DNA of 64,000 nt from Citricoccus muralis (lineage in GTDB: Bacteria > Actinomycetota > Actinomycetes > Actinomycetales > Micrococcaceae). The position numbers and the translations under genes are program-made. Location of the stretch: the NCBI RefSeq assembly GCF_029637705.1, contig NZ_CP121252.1:744001-808000 (forward strand), given 5' to 3'. Below, in pieces: positions 55,923 to 64,000 of this stretch; the stretch's first letter is position 1; each line of letters starts with the position of its first letter. The notes below the pieces were generated by a model. The model saw only the letters and a list, made by a program, of their open reading frames with translations. It was not told the origin of the DNA and searched no databases.

Positions 55923-56828
55923 TCAGGCCGTTGCCTGAAGTCTTTCTATCTCACCGGCTGACTGCTGTTCCCTAAGGGAATGTTCGTATTCCACCGGCGG
56001 GAGCATCCCGAGGGCCGAATGCAGTCGCCGACGGTTGTAAACCTGCTCAATCCAATGAACGACCCCAGCACGAGCTTCAGCCCGGGTAGCCCAGACACGA
56101 CGGTCATAGAACTCGGTTTTCAATTTGGAGAACACGCTCTCTGCCATCGCATTATCGAAGCAAACCCCGGTCCGGCCGACTGACTGAGCCAAGCCCAAAT
56201 CCCAACAGACTTTGTACGTGTCTTCACTGGTGTACTGGGCCCCTCGATCCGCGTGAAATACCAGGCCATCAGGCTTGTGATTCTGCCGGACCAAGCACGC
56301 TCTTCGCAGCGCGGATTCAATCAGCTCGGAGTTCTGCACCCTCGACATCGACCAGCCCAGCACGCGCCGGCTATGGGCATCGGTGACCAGGCACAGATAC
56401 AGCCATCCTTCCCCGGTACGTAGATACGTCACATCACTGATCCAGACCTTGTCCAGTTCGCCTTGATCCCAGGTGCGCTTCACCCGATCTGGAATGCGAT
56501 GCGGGCGTACTCCAGCGATCGTGGTCACCGGGGAGAACATTCGTGGGCTGATCCCTTCCAACCCCTGACGACGCATCGACGCAGCCACCGTTTTCCGATT
56601 GACGTTGATCCCTTCTCGGCCGAGTTGAGCACTGATCCGAGGCGCTCCATACACGTGACCAGACTCGGCATGAACGTCGCGAACCTTCGCGTCGATCTGT
56701 CGTTGACGTGCCGCACGCGGCCCGGGAGGACGACCTTCGCGACCGACCCAGGCGTAATAGCCCGAGGCGGAGACTCCTAATAATCGCGCCATGCGCTTGA
56801 TTTGGTGATTGTGCTTCTCCACGTGCAT
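55923..56828 (-). CDS. IS3-family transposase OrfB (second IS3 type)
   Basis: This is a 301-aa catalytic half. HTH_21 region (GHVYGAPRISAQLGREGINV) is followed by the rve core with D132 (VWISDVTYL), D194 (VFHADRGAQYTS) and E230 (NAMAESVFSKLKTEF). The frame is open upstream through the frameshift site, and RFELMHVEKHNHQIKRMARL with LGVSASGYYAW is the usual OrfB beginning, so the listed ATG is nominal. The predicted fusion with OrfA is about 407 aa. The stop lies 38 bp from the element's end. Confidence 0.92.
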   Translation of the reverse strand: MHVEKHNHQIKRMARLLGVSASGYYAWVGREGRPPGPRAARQRQIDAKVRDVHAESGHVYGAPRISAQLGREGINVNRKTVAASMRRQGLEGISPRMFSPVTTIAGVRPHRIPDRVKRTWDQGELDKVWISDVTYLRTGEGWLYLCLVTDAHSRRVLGWSMSRVQNSELIESALRRACLVRQNHKPDGLVFHADRGAQYTSEDTYKVCWDLGLAQSVGRTGVCFDNAMAESVFSKLKTEFYDRRVWATRAEARAGVVHWIEQVYNRRRLHSALGMLPPVEYEHSLREQQSAGEIERLQATA

Positions 56829-57145
56829 CAGTTCAAACCGTTCCGGTCCTGACGCTTCTGCGCGAAGAAGCTCGCGGCTTTTCCCAGGAACTCATTGTCC
56901 TTTCTGGCCTCGTAGAGTTCCTTCGTTAGCCTCGCGTTCTCAGCTTCAAGCTCCTCGACGGTGCGTCGTTTCGTTGGCTGGCGAGACTCGCGCTCGATCT
57001 TCACCCACCGGCCAAGTGACTGTTCTCCAACGCCGATCTCTTCGGCGACAGCTCGGATGCTGCGATCGGTATCGATCACCAATCGAGCGGCTTCTCTTTT
57101 GAATTCCGGGGTAAAGCTCCGGCGTTTACTCGTCATGGTTCTCAT
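56828..57145 (-). CDS. IS3-family transposase OrfA (second IS3 type)
   Basis: A 105-aa protein with an HTH (RRSFTPEFKREAARLVIDTD, VAEEIGVGEQSLGRWVKIER) and a coiled coil (VEELEAENARLTKELYEARK), the DNA-binding and multimerising part of the transposase. The usual product start may be the second Met (MTSKRRS). Slippage at complement(56879-56885) joins it to OrfB. It begins 70 bp inside the element. Confidence 0.9.
   Translation of the reverse strand: MRTMTSKRRSFTPEFKREAARLVIDTDRSIRAVAEEIGVGEQSLGRWVKIERESRQPTKRRTVEELEAENARLTKELYEARKDNEFLGKAASFFAQKRQDRNGLN
56879..56885 (-). other. Programmed -1 frameshift site GGGAAAA
   Basis: On the minus strand the orfA codons CTG GGA AAA contain the slippery heptamer G GGA AAA. 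After a -1 slip the frame reads on without a stop into orfB. Confidence 0.7.
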
Positions 57146-57215
57146 CGTGACACCTTCCTGGTAACAGCCACAGCCGCCACCTTGCTCAGATGTCCACTAA
57201 TTCAGGGTAAGCCCA

Positions 57216-58039
57216 CTTGGCCCTGTTGGGGGCGTGCGGGGGGTGGTGGTGATGCTGAGTGGCTGATGGCGTGGAACCCCGGTGGGGATGGCACGCAGCA
57301 ACATCTGGGTGTATGCGTGCTGTGGGTCTTCTAGTACTTGTGCGGCCGGTCCGGCCTCGACGATTTCACCCTGACGCATCACGGCAATGTCGTCCGCGAC
57401 CTGGGCGACTTGCGCGAGGTCATGGCTGATCATCAGCACGGCCCGTCCCTGGTGTTTGATGCCGTTGAGCTGGTCGAGGACGAGTGCGGTAAGCCGGGTA
57501 TCCAACGCCGTCGTCGCCTCATCTGCGATCACCATGTCGGGATCACCCAGGAGTGCTTGGGCAATGAGCGCGCGTTGGCGCATGCCGCCGGAGAGCTGTG
57601 GGCTGCGCTGCTGGGCCCGATAGGCGGGTTCGTCCATCCCTGCATCGGTGAGAGCCTGGATGACCCGTTCGTGCCGTTGGGCGCGGTTGAGCTTCGTATG
57701 TTCTCTGAGGAGATCCTCGATCTCGCGGTGAATGGGGCGCAGCGGATCCAGCGCCATCAGGGCGTCCTGCAGGATCATCGAGACGCGGGCCCCGCGCAGG
57801 CGGCGCCATTGCGGGTCGGTGAGGTTGCGGGCGTCTTGGCCGACCACGGTGAGCTCCTTGGCGTTGACGCGTCCACCGGAGAGCCCCAACAGGGCGCGGG
57901 CGGTGACGGATTTCCCGGACCCGGATTCTCCTACGAGTGCGAGGCAGGAGCCGGCCTCGAGTGTGAAGGAGACGTTCTTAACCGCGGTGAGGGCGCCGAA
58001 GCGGATGGAGAGGTTCGAGACGGAGGCGACGGTGGTCAT
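57216..58039 (-). pseudogene. Double ABC ATPase gene, 5' fragment (first ABC domain)
   Basis: This is the first and largest piece of a peptide/nickel-type ATPase gene. It starts at ATG 58039, overlapping the permease stop (ATGA), and shows Walker A GESGSGKS at residues 37-44, Q-loop MILQDALMALDP, signature LSGGMRQRALIAQAL, Walker B MVIADEATTALDT and switch MISHDLAQVAQV. Translation would run a few codons into the IS3 element and stop at 57199-57197. This first domain is complete and might fold, but an importer of this type needs two ATPase domains. The original gene was a 533-aa fused DppD-DppF-like protein. Confidence 0.9.
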
Positions 58040-58833
58040 ATGGTCCTCACTCGTCCGCCCAGGGCGCGGCCGATCAGGGTGGTGCCAGCGGCGACAGTGA
58101 CGATGGCTAGGCCGGGGAACAGGGTCATCCACCAGGCGAAGTGCAGATAGGTGCGCCCGGCGGCGAGCATGGCACCCCACTCAGGCTCGGGTGGGGGAGT
58201 TCCCAGGCCGAGGAAGCTCAGGGCGGAGGCCCAGATGACGGCTTGGCCGACACCGAGGGTGATGAGCGCGGTGAGGGATCGCAGCGCGTTGGGAATGAGG
58301 TGGTTGGTGGCCTTCTGCCAGGGGGTGCGGCCCAGCACGGTGGCGGCTTCGAGCATTTCTGAGCCACGGAGATGGCGGATCTGGGAGCGGACCAGGCGCG
58401 CATAGCCGGGCGCCGTCGATAATCCGACCGCGATGATGGCGGGCCAGGTGCCGGGGCCGGTGAAGGCGATAATCAGCAGGGCCATCAGCAGTGACGGGAT
58501 GGAATAGAGGGCTTCGAGGGTGCGCAGCACGACGGCGTCCAACCAGCGCGGGGCCATGGCGGCCAGGGTGCCGAGGACGACGGCGATGCTCATGCCGAGT
58601 CCGGTGGCGGCAAGGCCGATGAACAGGGAATCGCGGGTGCCGTGGATGACGCGGGAGAAGATGTCGCGACCGGATTCGTCGGTGCCCATCAGGTGCGCCC
58701 AGCTGGGGCCCTGGAATGCGTCGGTGGGGGAGACCGCCAGCGGCGGGTAGGGGGAGATCCAGCCGGGGGCCAGCGAGATGACGGCGAGCAGGGCGCAGAA
58801 GATCAGGGAGGCGAGGGCGGCGGGGCGGCTCAT
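58036..58833 (-). CDS. Peptide/nickel-type ABC permease (DppC-like)
   Basis: This 265-aa membrane protein has about six hydrophobic helices. The N-terminal MGTDESGRDIFSRVIHGTRD motif is the hallmark of DppC/OppC/NikC permeases, and the cytoplasmic coupling loop EAATVLGRTPWQKATNHLIP contacts the ATPase. It is somewhat short but complete. It starts inside the DppB-like gene end (4-bp overlap) and its own stop overlaps the broken ATPase gene, so all were one operon. With the ATPase interrupted, it probably has no energy source unless another ATPase substitutes. Confidence 0.93.
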   Translation of the reverse strand: MSRPAALASLIFCALLAVISLAPGWISPYPPLAVSPTDAFQGPSWAHLMGTDESGRDIFSRVIHGTRDSLFIGLAATGLGMSIAVVLGTLAAMAPRWLDAVVLRTLEALYSIPSLLMALLIIAFTGPGTWPAIIAVGLSTAPGYARLVRSQIRHLRGSEMLEAATVLGRTPWQKATNHLIPNALRSLTALITLGVGQAVIWASALSFLGLGTPPPEPEWGAMLAAGRTYLHFAWWMTLFPGLAIVTVAAGTTLIGRALGGRVRTI

Positions 58834-59777
58834 GCGTGGCTCCGCTCGGGGTCGAGTGCGCGTTCGGCGGCTTCGGCCAGGGCCATCACCACGATGTAGA
58901 TCAGCGCGGAGAAGATCGCGATGCCAGTGACCATGGGGATGTCGCGCGAAAGCACAGCGGAGAGCAGGGCACGACCGAGGCCGGGGCGGGCGAAGACGGC
59001 CTCGACGACCACCGCACCGGAGAGTAGCGACGAAAACGCCCAGCCGCTGAGGTTCACCGCGGGCAGGGAAGCGTGGCGCAGCCCGTGGCGCCAGAAGACA
59101 CTGGACCGGCTGGCCCCGCGAGCCCGGGCGGCCAGAGCGAATTCGGAGCCCATCGCCGTCGTCAGCGAGTCGCGCATCACCTGGGCCAGGAACCCGGCCA
59201 GCGGCAGGGCCAGCGTGGCTGCGGGCAGGATGAGTCCCGCCGTCGTGCCGTTATCCACTGACGGCAGCCAGCCCAGTGCCGAGGAGAAGATCAGGATGAG
59301 CACGGAGCCCAGCCAGAAGTGCGGGACGGCGGCCGCCACGACCTCTAGCAGGGTGCTGACGTGACGGCCGATCGCCCCGGCCCGCAGCGAGACCAGGGCG
59401 AACCCCAACGCCAGCCCCCAGGCCAGGACCAGGGCGATGACGGCCAGGCGCAGGGTGGCTGGCAGGACATCGCCCATCACCTCGGTGACCGGGGTGCGCA
59501 GCGCGTAGGAGGACCCGAAATCCAGCCGGGCGATGTTACCCAGGAAGATCAGGTACTGCACGCCCAGCGGTCGGTCGAGACCGTGCTGGGCTCGGGCTGC
59601 GGCCAGGGCTTCCTCGGAGGCTTGGGAGCCCGGTCCACCCATGATGGCCTCGGCCGGGTCGCCGGGGATGGCGCGAATGCCGAGGAAGATGGCGGTCGCG
59701 ACCAGCCAGAGCACGACGACCGCGCCGAGCGCGTGCCGTGCCAGCCAGCGGAGACTCCCCAGGGCGCGCCGCGGCAT
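58830..59777 (-). CDS. Peptide/nickel-type ABC permease (DppB-like)
   Basis: This 315-aa membrane protein has an N-terminal helix (ALGAVVVLWLVATAIFLGI), the periplasmic RAIPGDPAEAIMG stretch and the HGLDRPLGVQYLIFLGNIAR and LDFGSSYALRTPVTE motifs typical of DppB/OppB/NikB. Further helices and the coupling loop EFALAARARGASRSSVFWRH follow. It forms the channel with the DppC-like partner. It lies 3 bp after the binding-protein gene and overlaps the next gene by 4 bp. Confidence 0.94.
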   Translation of the reverse strand: MPRRALGSLRWLARHALGAVVVLWLVATAIFLGIRAIPGDPAEAIMGGPGSQASEEALAAARAQHGLDRPLGVQYLIFLGNIARLDFGSSYALRTPVTEVMGDVLPATLRLAVIALVLAWGLALGFALVSLRAGAIGRHVSTLLEVVAAAVPHFWLGSVLILIFSSALGWLPSVDNGTTAGLILPAATLALPLAGFLAQVMRDSLTTAMGSEFALAARARGASRSSVFWRHGLRHASLPAVNLSGWAFSSLLSGAVVVEAVFARPGLGRALLSAVLSRDIPMVTGIAIFSALIYIVVMALAEAAERALDPERSHA

Positions 59778-59780
59778 CGG

Positions 59781-61454
59781 CTACTGCTCGAGGAACACGT
59801 TGTAGTAGATGGGGCTGGAGACCGCGGTGGTCTCGCCCATGCCGTGGACGTCGTCGCTGTAGAGGAAGTGGTTCTGCTGGTCGTAGAGCGGCAGCACGTA
59901 GTAGTCCTCTAACACGGTGCGCTGGGCCTGCTCGTAGAGCTGCTCGCGTTCGGCATCGTCGGAAGTCTGCTCGGCCTCGATCAGGATCTCGTCGAGCTCA
60001 TCCAGGGTGACCTGCGCGTTGTTGGCAAAGTAGCCGGAGGGTGCGGGCACGGTGGAGTCGGAGTGGTAGAGGATGCGTAGCACCGAGGGGCCGACCTTCG
60101 TGTAGGGCGCGGAGACGAGATCGTAGTTGTGCTCGGCCAGGGCGCCGTACCAGCTGGAGAGATCCAACAGGTTGATGGTGACATCGAACCCGACCTCTGC
60201 GGCCTGAGCCTGAAGCTGCTCAAACAGGGACTGCTCGGCCGGCACCGACTGGTTGGTGGAGACCGGGAACGTCAGCTCCAGGCGCTCGCCGTCGCGGGTG
60301 CGCACGCCGTCATCATCGCGCTCCGTCCAGCCGGCCTCGTCGAGCAGTTCGTTGGCCCGTTCGACGTCCTGACCGAAGAGCGAATCATCACTGACCCCCA
60401 AGGGTTCCACGGAGCTGAGCAGCGAGTGGCTGCGCTGCGCGGTGCCGAAAAACAAGGACTCCACGGCGGAGTCGACATCCACCGCGCGGATGAACGCTTC
60501 GCGCACGGTGGCGTCGTCGAAGGGAGCCTTGGACGAGTTCAGCTCGATGCGGTTGGAGGCGCCGGGGCGAGGAGCGTCGAGGTGACCCAGGTCCGTCTGC
60601 TCGGCGGAGGAGATGGTGTCGGGCTGGGCGTTATCGATGACATGGACCTCGCCGGACTGCAGGGCCGAGTAACGAGTAGCGGCTTCGGGGATGAAACGCC
60701 AGGTGATGCCGTCCAGATAGGAGCCCGGGGTGTCCTCGTCATGCGCGGCGACGTGGGCGTCTTCGGCGGGCAACACGTAGTCCTCGTTGCGGACCAGGTT
60801 CACCGCGGTCTGCCGGTCCCAGGACTCGACCTGAAACGGGCCGGTACCCACCGGGTCAGCGCAGTTGGTGTCCTGATCGCGTTCCAGCGCTTCGGGGGAC
60901 TGGATGGCGGTCCAGATCATGGACAGGGACTCTTCCAGTGCGTTGTCGGGTGCGGAGAGATGGAGCACGGCGGTGCGCTCGTCGGGCAGCTCAATGGACT
61001 CGACCTTCTGCACGGCCAGCCAGCCGGTGGAGGAAGCGGTATCAGGGTCCTGCAAGTGCTCGATGTTGGCCTTGACGGCTTCGGCGGTCAGCTCGGTGCC
61101 GTCGTGGAAGGTGATGCCCTCGCGGACGGTGATGGTGTGGGTGAGTCCGTCCTCGGAGACCTCGGAGTCTTCGGCCAGCCAGGGGACGATCTCGCCGTCG
61201 TCGGTGGCGGTGAACAGGGTCTCCAGGTACTGGGAGGAGACCAACGACTGCGGGTAGTTGCCGCCGACGTGCGGGTCGAGGCAGGTGGGTTCGGCGTCGC
61301 CAGAGGCGTAGACCAGGGTGCCGCCGGTGACCGGGGCGACGTCCTCATCGGCGCCGGGAGCGGAGGTATCGGAAGAGCAAGAAGCCAACAACAGGGCCGC
61401 GGCAGTCAGGCCACCGGCGACCGAGACCAGGCGTGAGGAAGAACGTGAGTGCAT
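59781..61454 (-). CDS. Peptide/nickel-type ABC substrate-binding lipoprotein (DppA-like)
   Basis: This is a 557-aa SBP_bac_5 protein. Signal peptide RLVSVAGGLTAAALLLASC ends in a lipobox LASC (C26). The mature part has GGTLVYASGDAEPTCLDPHV, VREGITFHDGTELTAEAVKA, NPDTASS-like repeats and YYVLPLYDQQNHFLYSDDVH, as in family 5 binding proteins for peptides, opines or nickel complexes. The ligand is not clear. It is the first gene of the operon: a TAGACT box (61468-61463 on the minus strand) stands 8 nt before ATG 61454. The gene is intact although the operon's ATPase is not. Confidence 0.93.
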   Translation of the reverse strand: MHSRSSSRLVSVAGGLTAAALLLASCSSDTSAPGADEDVAPVTGGTLVYASGDAEPTCLDPHVGGNYPQSLVSSQYLETLFTATDDGEIVPWLAEDSEVSEDGLTHTITVREGITFHDGTELTAEAVKANIEHLQDPDTASSTGWLAVQKVESIELPDERTAVLHLSAPDNALEESLSMIWTAIQSPEALERDQDTNCADPVGTGPFQVESWDRQTAVNLVRNEDYVLPAEDAHVAAHDEDTPGSYLDGITWRFIPEAATRYSALQSGEVHVIDNAQPDTISSAEQTDLGHLDAPRPGASNRIELNSSKAPFDDATVREAFIRAVDVDSAVESLFFGTAQRSHSLLSSVEPLGVSDDSLFGQDVERANELLDEAGWTERDDDGVRTRDGERLELTFPVSTNQSVPAEQSLFEQLQAQAAEVGFDVTINLLDLSSWYGALAEHNYDLVSAPYTKVGPSVLRILYHSDSTVPAPSGYFANNAQVTLDELDEILIEAEQTSDDAEREQLYEQAQRTVLEDYYVLPLYDQQNHFLYSDDVHGMGETTAVSSPIYYNVFLEQ

Positions 61455-61462
61455 AGCTGTTC

Positions 61463-61468
61463 AGTCTA
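61463..61468 (-). promoter_or_regulatory. -10 box TAGACT of the DppA-like gene
   Basis: TAGACT on the minus strand with 8 nt to ATG 61454 gives a near-leaderless layout. Confidence 0.45.
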
Positions 61469-61541
61469 CTGACCCGCGGGAGGTTCCTTCATGATCCCGG
61501 TCACCTCGTGACGCTGTGAGCAGCGCAACAATACGGTGTTC

Positions 61542-61547
61542 TACACT
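61542..61547 (+). promoter_or_regulatory. -10 box TACACT of the GNAT gene
   Basis: TACACT is followed by 7 nt and ATG 61555. No ribosome site is present. Confidence 0.45.
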
Positions 61548-61554
61548 GGCGACT

Positions 61555-62046
61555 ATGAGCGAACCGATGACTGTACAGCGAGCACACTGGTACGACTTGG
61601 ACGCGCGGACCGCCTATGAGATCGCCCGGTTGCGCTACCGGGTGTTCACCATGGGCCAGGGCGTGACCACGGTGGAGGACCTGGACGGACGCGATCTGGA
61701 GTCCGGCTCTGAAACCTGGTGGATCGCCGTGGACGGCACCCCGGTGGCGACCCTGCGAGTGCTGCGCGAAGCGGTGGGCATTTCGATCGGTCGGGTGGCG
61801 ACGGATGGCCAGCACCGCGGGCACGGGTATGCCTCGGAGCTCATCACCGCTGCCATGGATGCGCACCGCGGGGAGCGGGTGGAGATTCACGCGCAGGCAC
61901 ACTTGGAAGCCTGGTATGCCGGGTTCGGCACCTACCGGGTGGGCGAAGAGTACTTGGATGCCGAGATCCCGCACGTCACCATGATTAAGGATGCCCCCTC
62001 GGCGCTGACCGGTGGTGCCATGGGTGCTGATGCGGAGCGCGCATGA
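61555..62046 (+). CDS. GNAT-family acetyltransferase (ElaA-like)
   Basis: This 163-aa protein has the ElaA pattern: a short N-terminal WYDLDARTAYEIARLRYRVF, then QGVTTVEDLDGRDLESG, and an acetyl-CoA binding motif A of the R-x-x-G-x-G type in GRVATDGQHRGHGYASELIT. The WYAGFGTYRVGEEYLDAEIPH segment closes the fold. It likely transfers an acetyl group to an unknown small molecule or protein amine in the cytoplasm. ATG 61555 is leaderless in layout. Its stop overlaps the start of the oxidase gene (ATGA), so the two are cotranslated. Confidence 0.88.
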   Translation: MSEPMTVQRAHWYDLDARTAYEIARLRYRVFTMGQGVTTVEDLDGRDLESGSETWWIAVDGTPVATLRVLREAVGISIGRVATDGQHRGHGYASELITAAMDAHRGERVEIHAQAHLEAWYAGFGTYRVGEEYLDAEIPHVTMIKDAPSALTGGAMGADAERA

Positions 62047-63428
62047 GCGGGGTTGATCGCCAGCAGGTGTTGCACCGGCTGAGCCAGGTGCTGCCTCCGG
62101 AGGCGATCGCCACCGATGAGGCCACCCTGGATGCGTACGCCACCGACCACGGGCCTACTGCCGACTGGGAGATCCAGCGGGCGCTCGCCGTCGTGTTCCC
62201 GACCTCCACGGACGACGTCGTTGCGCTGATGTGTGCCTCGGCGGAGGAAGGGTTCGCGGTGGTGCCGCGCGGTGCCGGGACCTCGGTGTCGGGAGGAGCT
62301 CACGCGCTGCGCGACGCGGTGACGATCTCGCTGGAGCGGATGAACCAGATTCTCAGTATCGACGTGGAGGACCAGACCGCTCGGGTACAGCCCGGGGTGA
62401 TCAACGCCGAGCTGGGGCAGACGGTTGAACAACATCGGCTGATGTACGCTCCCGATCCGGCCAGTTACCGGATCTCCACCATCGGCGGCAATGTGGCCAC
62501 CAACGCCGGAGGGCTGCGCTGCGCGAAATACGGGGTCACCCGCGACTCGGTGCTGTCTCTCGAGGTGGTGTTGGCCGATGGGACCGTGCTGCGCACCGGG
62601 ACAGGGACCTTCAAGAACGTCTCCGGCTACGACCTGACCGGGCTCTTCGTGGGCTCCGAGGGCACTCTGGGGATCGTCACCGAGATCACGGTGCGGCTGC
62701 GCCCGCTCCCCGTGGCAGAGGAGACCGCTTCTGTTTTTGTGGAGGATCTGGAGACGGCAGCGGCCGGGGTGCTGGCTATCAGCCAGGCCGGGGTGCAACC
62801 GGCCATTCTGGAGATGATGGACGGCGCCACCATGGCCGCCCTCGACGCGGCGCATGGTTCGAACCTGGCCGGCCTGGGCGGAGCGTGTCTGTTGGTGCAG
62901 ACCGACGGTTACGGTGCCGCTGCTGAGATGGACGCGATCCGCGACGCGTTGGCCCCGCTGGGTGCCCAAGTCAGCCCGCCCGGTGATGAGCGGGCCCGCA
63001 GCCTGGTTGAGCTGCGTCGTCACGCCCGCGGAGACGACACGGTCACCGATATCCGGGTTGGCGAAGACGTGGCGGTGCCGAAATCACGGCTCGTGGAGTA
63101 TGTGCGGGAGGTGCAGCGGATCGGGAGGGACCATGATGTGAAGATCAAGGTGATCGCCCACGCCGGTGACGGCAACCTGCACCCCAGTTTCTGGATCGAC
63201 GTTGACCAAGGCACGGCCGGGATGGCCCGTCTAGATGCGGCGCTGGATGAGTCCATCCAGGTAGCGCTGGAGATGGGTGGGACCATCACCGGTGAGCACG
63301 GCGTGGGCTCGTACAAGGTGCGTTGGTTCAATAGAGAGCACGATGAGCCTGCTATATGGGTACAACGGGAGCTGAAGAACCTCTTCGATCCGGAGCATCG
63401 CCTGAACCCGGGACGGGCGATCGCGTAG
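62043..63428 (+). CDS. FAD-linked oxidase, glycolate/D-lactate dehydrogenase type (GlcD-like)
   Basis: This 461-aa flavoenzyme has an N-terminal FAD_binding_4 domain with VVPRGAGTSVSGGAHALRD and STIGGNVATNAGGLRCAKYG. A C-terminal FAD-oxidase_C domain follows with the metal/substrate motif VIAHAGDGNLHPSFWID and GGTITGEHGVGSYK near the end. Family members oxidise 2-hydroxyacids such as glycolate or D-lactate and pass electrons to quinones or flavoproteins. No iron-sulfur partner gene is adjacent, so it may work as a stand-alone enzyme. The exact substrate cannot be told from sequence. Its start overlaps the GNAT gene stop by 4 bp. Confidence 0.93.
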   Translation: MSGVDRQQVLHRLSQVLPPEAIATDEATLDAYATDHGPTADWEIQRALAVVFPTSTDDVVALMCASAEEGFAVVPRGAGTSVSGGAHALRDAVTISLERMNQILSIDVEDQTARVQPGVINAELGQTVEQHRLMYAPDPASYRISTIGGNVATNAGGLRCAKYGVTRDSVLSLEVVLADGTVLRTGTGTFKNVSGYDLTGLFVGSEGTLGIVTEITVRLRPLPVAEETASVFVEDLETAAAGVLAISQAGVQPAILEMMDGATMAALDAAHGSNLAGLGGACLLVQTDGYGAAAEMDAIRDALAPLGAQVSPPGDERARSLVELRRHARGDDTVTDIRVGEDVAVPKSRLVEYVREVQRIGRDHDVKIKVIAHAGDGNLHPSFWIDVDQGTAGMARLDAALDESIQVALEMGGTITGEHGVGSYKVRWFNREHDEPAIWVQRELKNLFDPEHRLNPGRAIA

Positions 63429-63526
63429 TCTGCGATACGGTTTGGTGAAAACCGGGTGAACGCTCTAAGATTGACCATTGTGGTTGCTCCGTCCGACGGT
63501 TTTGTCGGTGGGTGGAACACCAACAA

Positions 63527-63600
63527 CGGGGTGTGGCGCAGCTTGGTAGCGCGCGTCGTTCGGGACGACGAGGCCGCAGGTTCAAATCCTGTCACCCCGA
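63527..63600 (+). tRNA. tRNA-Pro (anticodon CGG)
   Basis: A 74-nt tRNA. The acceptor CGGGGTG pairs with CACCCCG, anticodon stem CGTCG/CGACG closes loop TTCGGGA (anticodon CGG), and the T loop is GTTCAAATC. CCA is not encoded. It reads CCG. An excisionase-like gene just downstream suggests its 3' end is an integration site. Confidence 0.96.
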
Positions 63601-63605
63601 CTCAG

Positions 63606-63636
63606 AGGCCGCGGAATCAGTGCGATTCCGCGGCCT
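63606..63636 (+). terminator. Terminator of tRNA-Pro
   Basis: AGGCCGCGGAATC pairs perfectly with GATTCCGCGGCCT around AGTGC and is followed by TCTT. Confidence 0.8.
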
Positions 63637-63763
63637 TCTTAGTTGGTGGAATATGACCAGGTCACGTGATTGTCACGTAATTGACCCCGTTCGGCGGCTC
63701 CGTCCGAAACGGTATCCGACACGAGTTCGTTGTCTCCGAGCACTTCCGGTTTCTCGGGTGTTG

Positions 63764-64000
63764 ATGCCCTACATCCCCGGCATGGAACTCAACAACGAAC
63801 TGCATCATCTGGGGCTCGAACCCCTGCTCGACATCGGCGACCTGGCCTCCTATCTCGGAGTGCCGGTCTCGACGATCTACGATTGGCGCACCAGGGGCAA
63901 CGGCCCCCGCGCCCATCGCTTCGGCAAGCACCTCAAGTTCGCACTCTCCGACGTGCAATCGTGGATCGCCGAACGGCGAGACGCTGATCCTTCCGCCATG
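63764..64000 (+). CDS. Excisionase-like helix-turn-helix protein, 3' end outside window
   Basis: The first 79 residues are visible. After a short lead, LEPLLDIGDLASYLGVPVST and IYDWRTRGNGPRAHRFGKHL form the HTH_17/MerR-like winged helix of excisionase (Xis/AlpA) proteins, and KFALSDVQSWIAERRD completes the wing. Such proteins bend att DNA or regulate integrase genes and normally lie next to an integrase. The position 160 bp after tRNA-Pro fits the start of an integrated element. ATG 63782, six codons later, is an alternative start; neither has a clear ribosome site. Confidence 0.8.
   Translation, partial: MPYIPGMELNNELHHLGLEPLLDIGDLASYLGVPVSTIYDWRTRGNGPRAHRFGKHLKFALSDVQSWIAERRDADPSAM

Larger units (their letters stand above)
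55885..57215 (-). mobile_element. IS3-family insertion sequence, second type (1331 bp)
   Basis: The termini TGGGCTTACCC and TGGGCTTGCCC belong to imperfect inverted repeats of 26 bp with 20 matches. The 4-bp target duplication CTTG lies at 55881-55884 and 57216-57219. It carries orfA and orfB in the -1 relation and differs from the IS3 elements at 3.7 and 9.6 kb. It sits in the linker between the two ABC domains. Confidence 0.93.

Noticed and set aside
55904-57196. Shorter borders TGGACAT...ATGTCCA for the second IS3
   Set aside because: They give no target duplication; extending to TGGGCTT...AAGCCCA gives longer inverted repeats, the CTTG duplication and restores the host frame.
60129-61436. 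435-codon plus-strand frame over the DppA-like gene
   Set aside because: The other strand has a lipobox and a full SBP_bac_5 sequence.

Overview
The window is from an actinobacterium, most likely a member of the Micrococcaceae or a close relative. The evidence is the 16S/23S sequence, the high-GC codon use, TANNNT-type promoters that often lie 6-8 nt before an ATG or GTG start, and the gene order phoU / senX3-regX3 / carD / cysS / rlmB. I cannot fix the genus from reading alone.

Left part, about 1-21.9 kb, is an accessory region bounded by two tRNA-Ser genes (GCU at 1014-1102, UGA at 21872-21959). It holds the end of an XRE-like regulator gene and a small membrane protein. Next come a 16-bp copy of the tRNA-Ser 3' end (att-like scar) with IS481-end-like palindromes, and a FAD/NAD(P)-binding protein. 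Two apparently identical IS3-family insertions follow, each with its own 4-bp target duplication. Between them lie a UvrD-type helicase with a ParE/RelE-like N-terminus and an IS110-family transposase with an added HTH tail. After the second IS3 copy is a two-gene operon resembling Druantia type III phage defence (DruH-like 1019 aa, DruE-like 1789-aa DUF1998 helicase). An IS1634-type insertion closes the region.

Middle part, about 22-46.3 kb, is core chromosome. It contains a quinone oxidoreductase, a conserved actinobacterial protein, tRNA-Thr, a secreted alpha/beta hydrolase, tmk-holB, a cystathionine gamma-synthase/lyase family enzyme, a DUF2516 protein, gpmA, phoU divergent from senX3-regX3 with a PHO-box-like repeat between them, an LpqE-like lipoprotein, carD, cysS, rlmB and glgX. 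A TrpXYZ-like ABC importer follows, with a perfect TGTGA-N6-TCACA site upstream, and then glgE-glgB. glgX, glgE and glgB together point to maltose-1-phosphate-dependent alpha-glucan synthesis and trimming.

Right part, 46.3-64 kb, begins with a complete 16S-23S-5S rRNA operon with two promoters and strong terminators. A peptide/nickel-type ABC operon follows on the minus strand. Its gene for a fused double ATPase is cut into three pieces by an IS21-family and an IS3-family insertion. Removing both elements and one copy of each target duplication restores one exact 534-codon frame, so the importer is probably dead although its binding protein and permeases are intact. A GNAT enzyme, an FAD-linked oxidase and tRNA-Pro(CGG) come next. 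The window ends inside an excisionase-like HTH gene that probably opens another integrated element.
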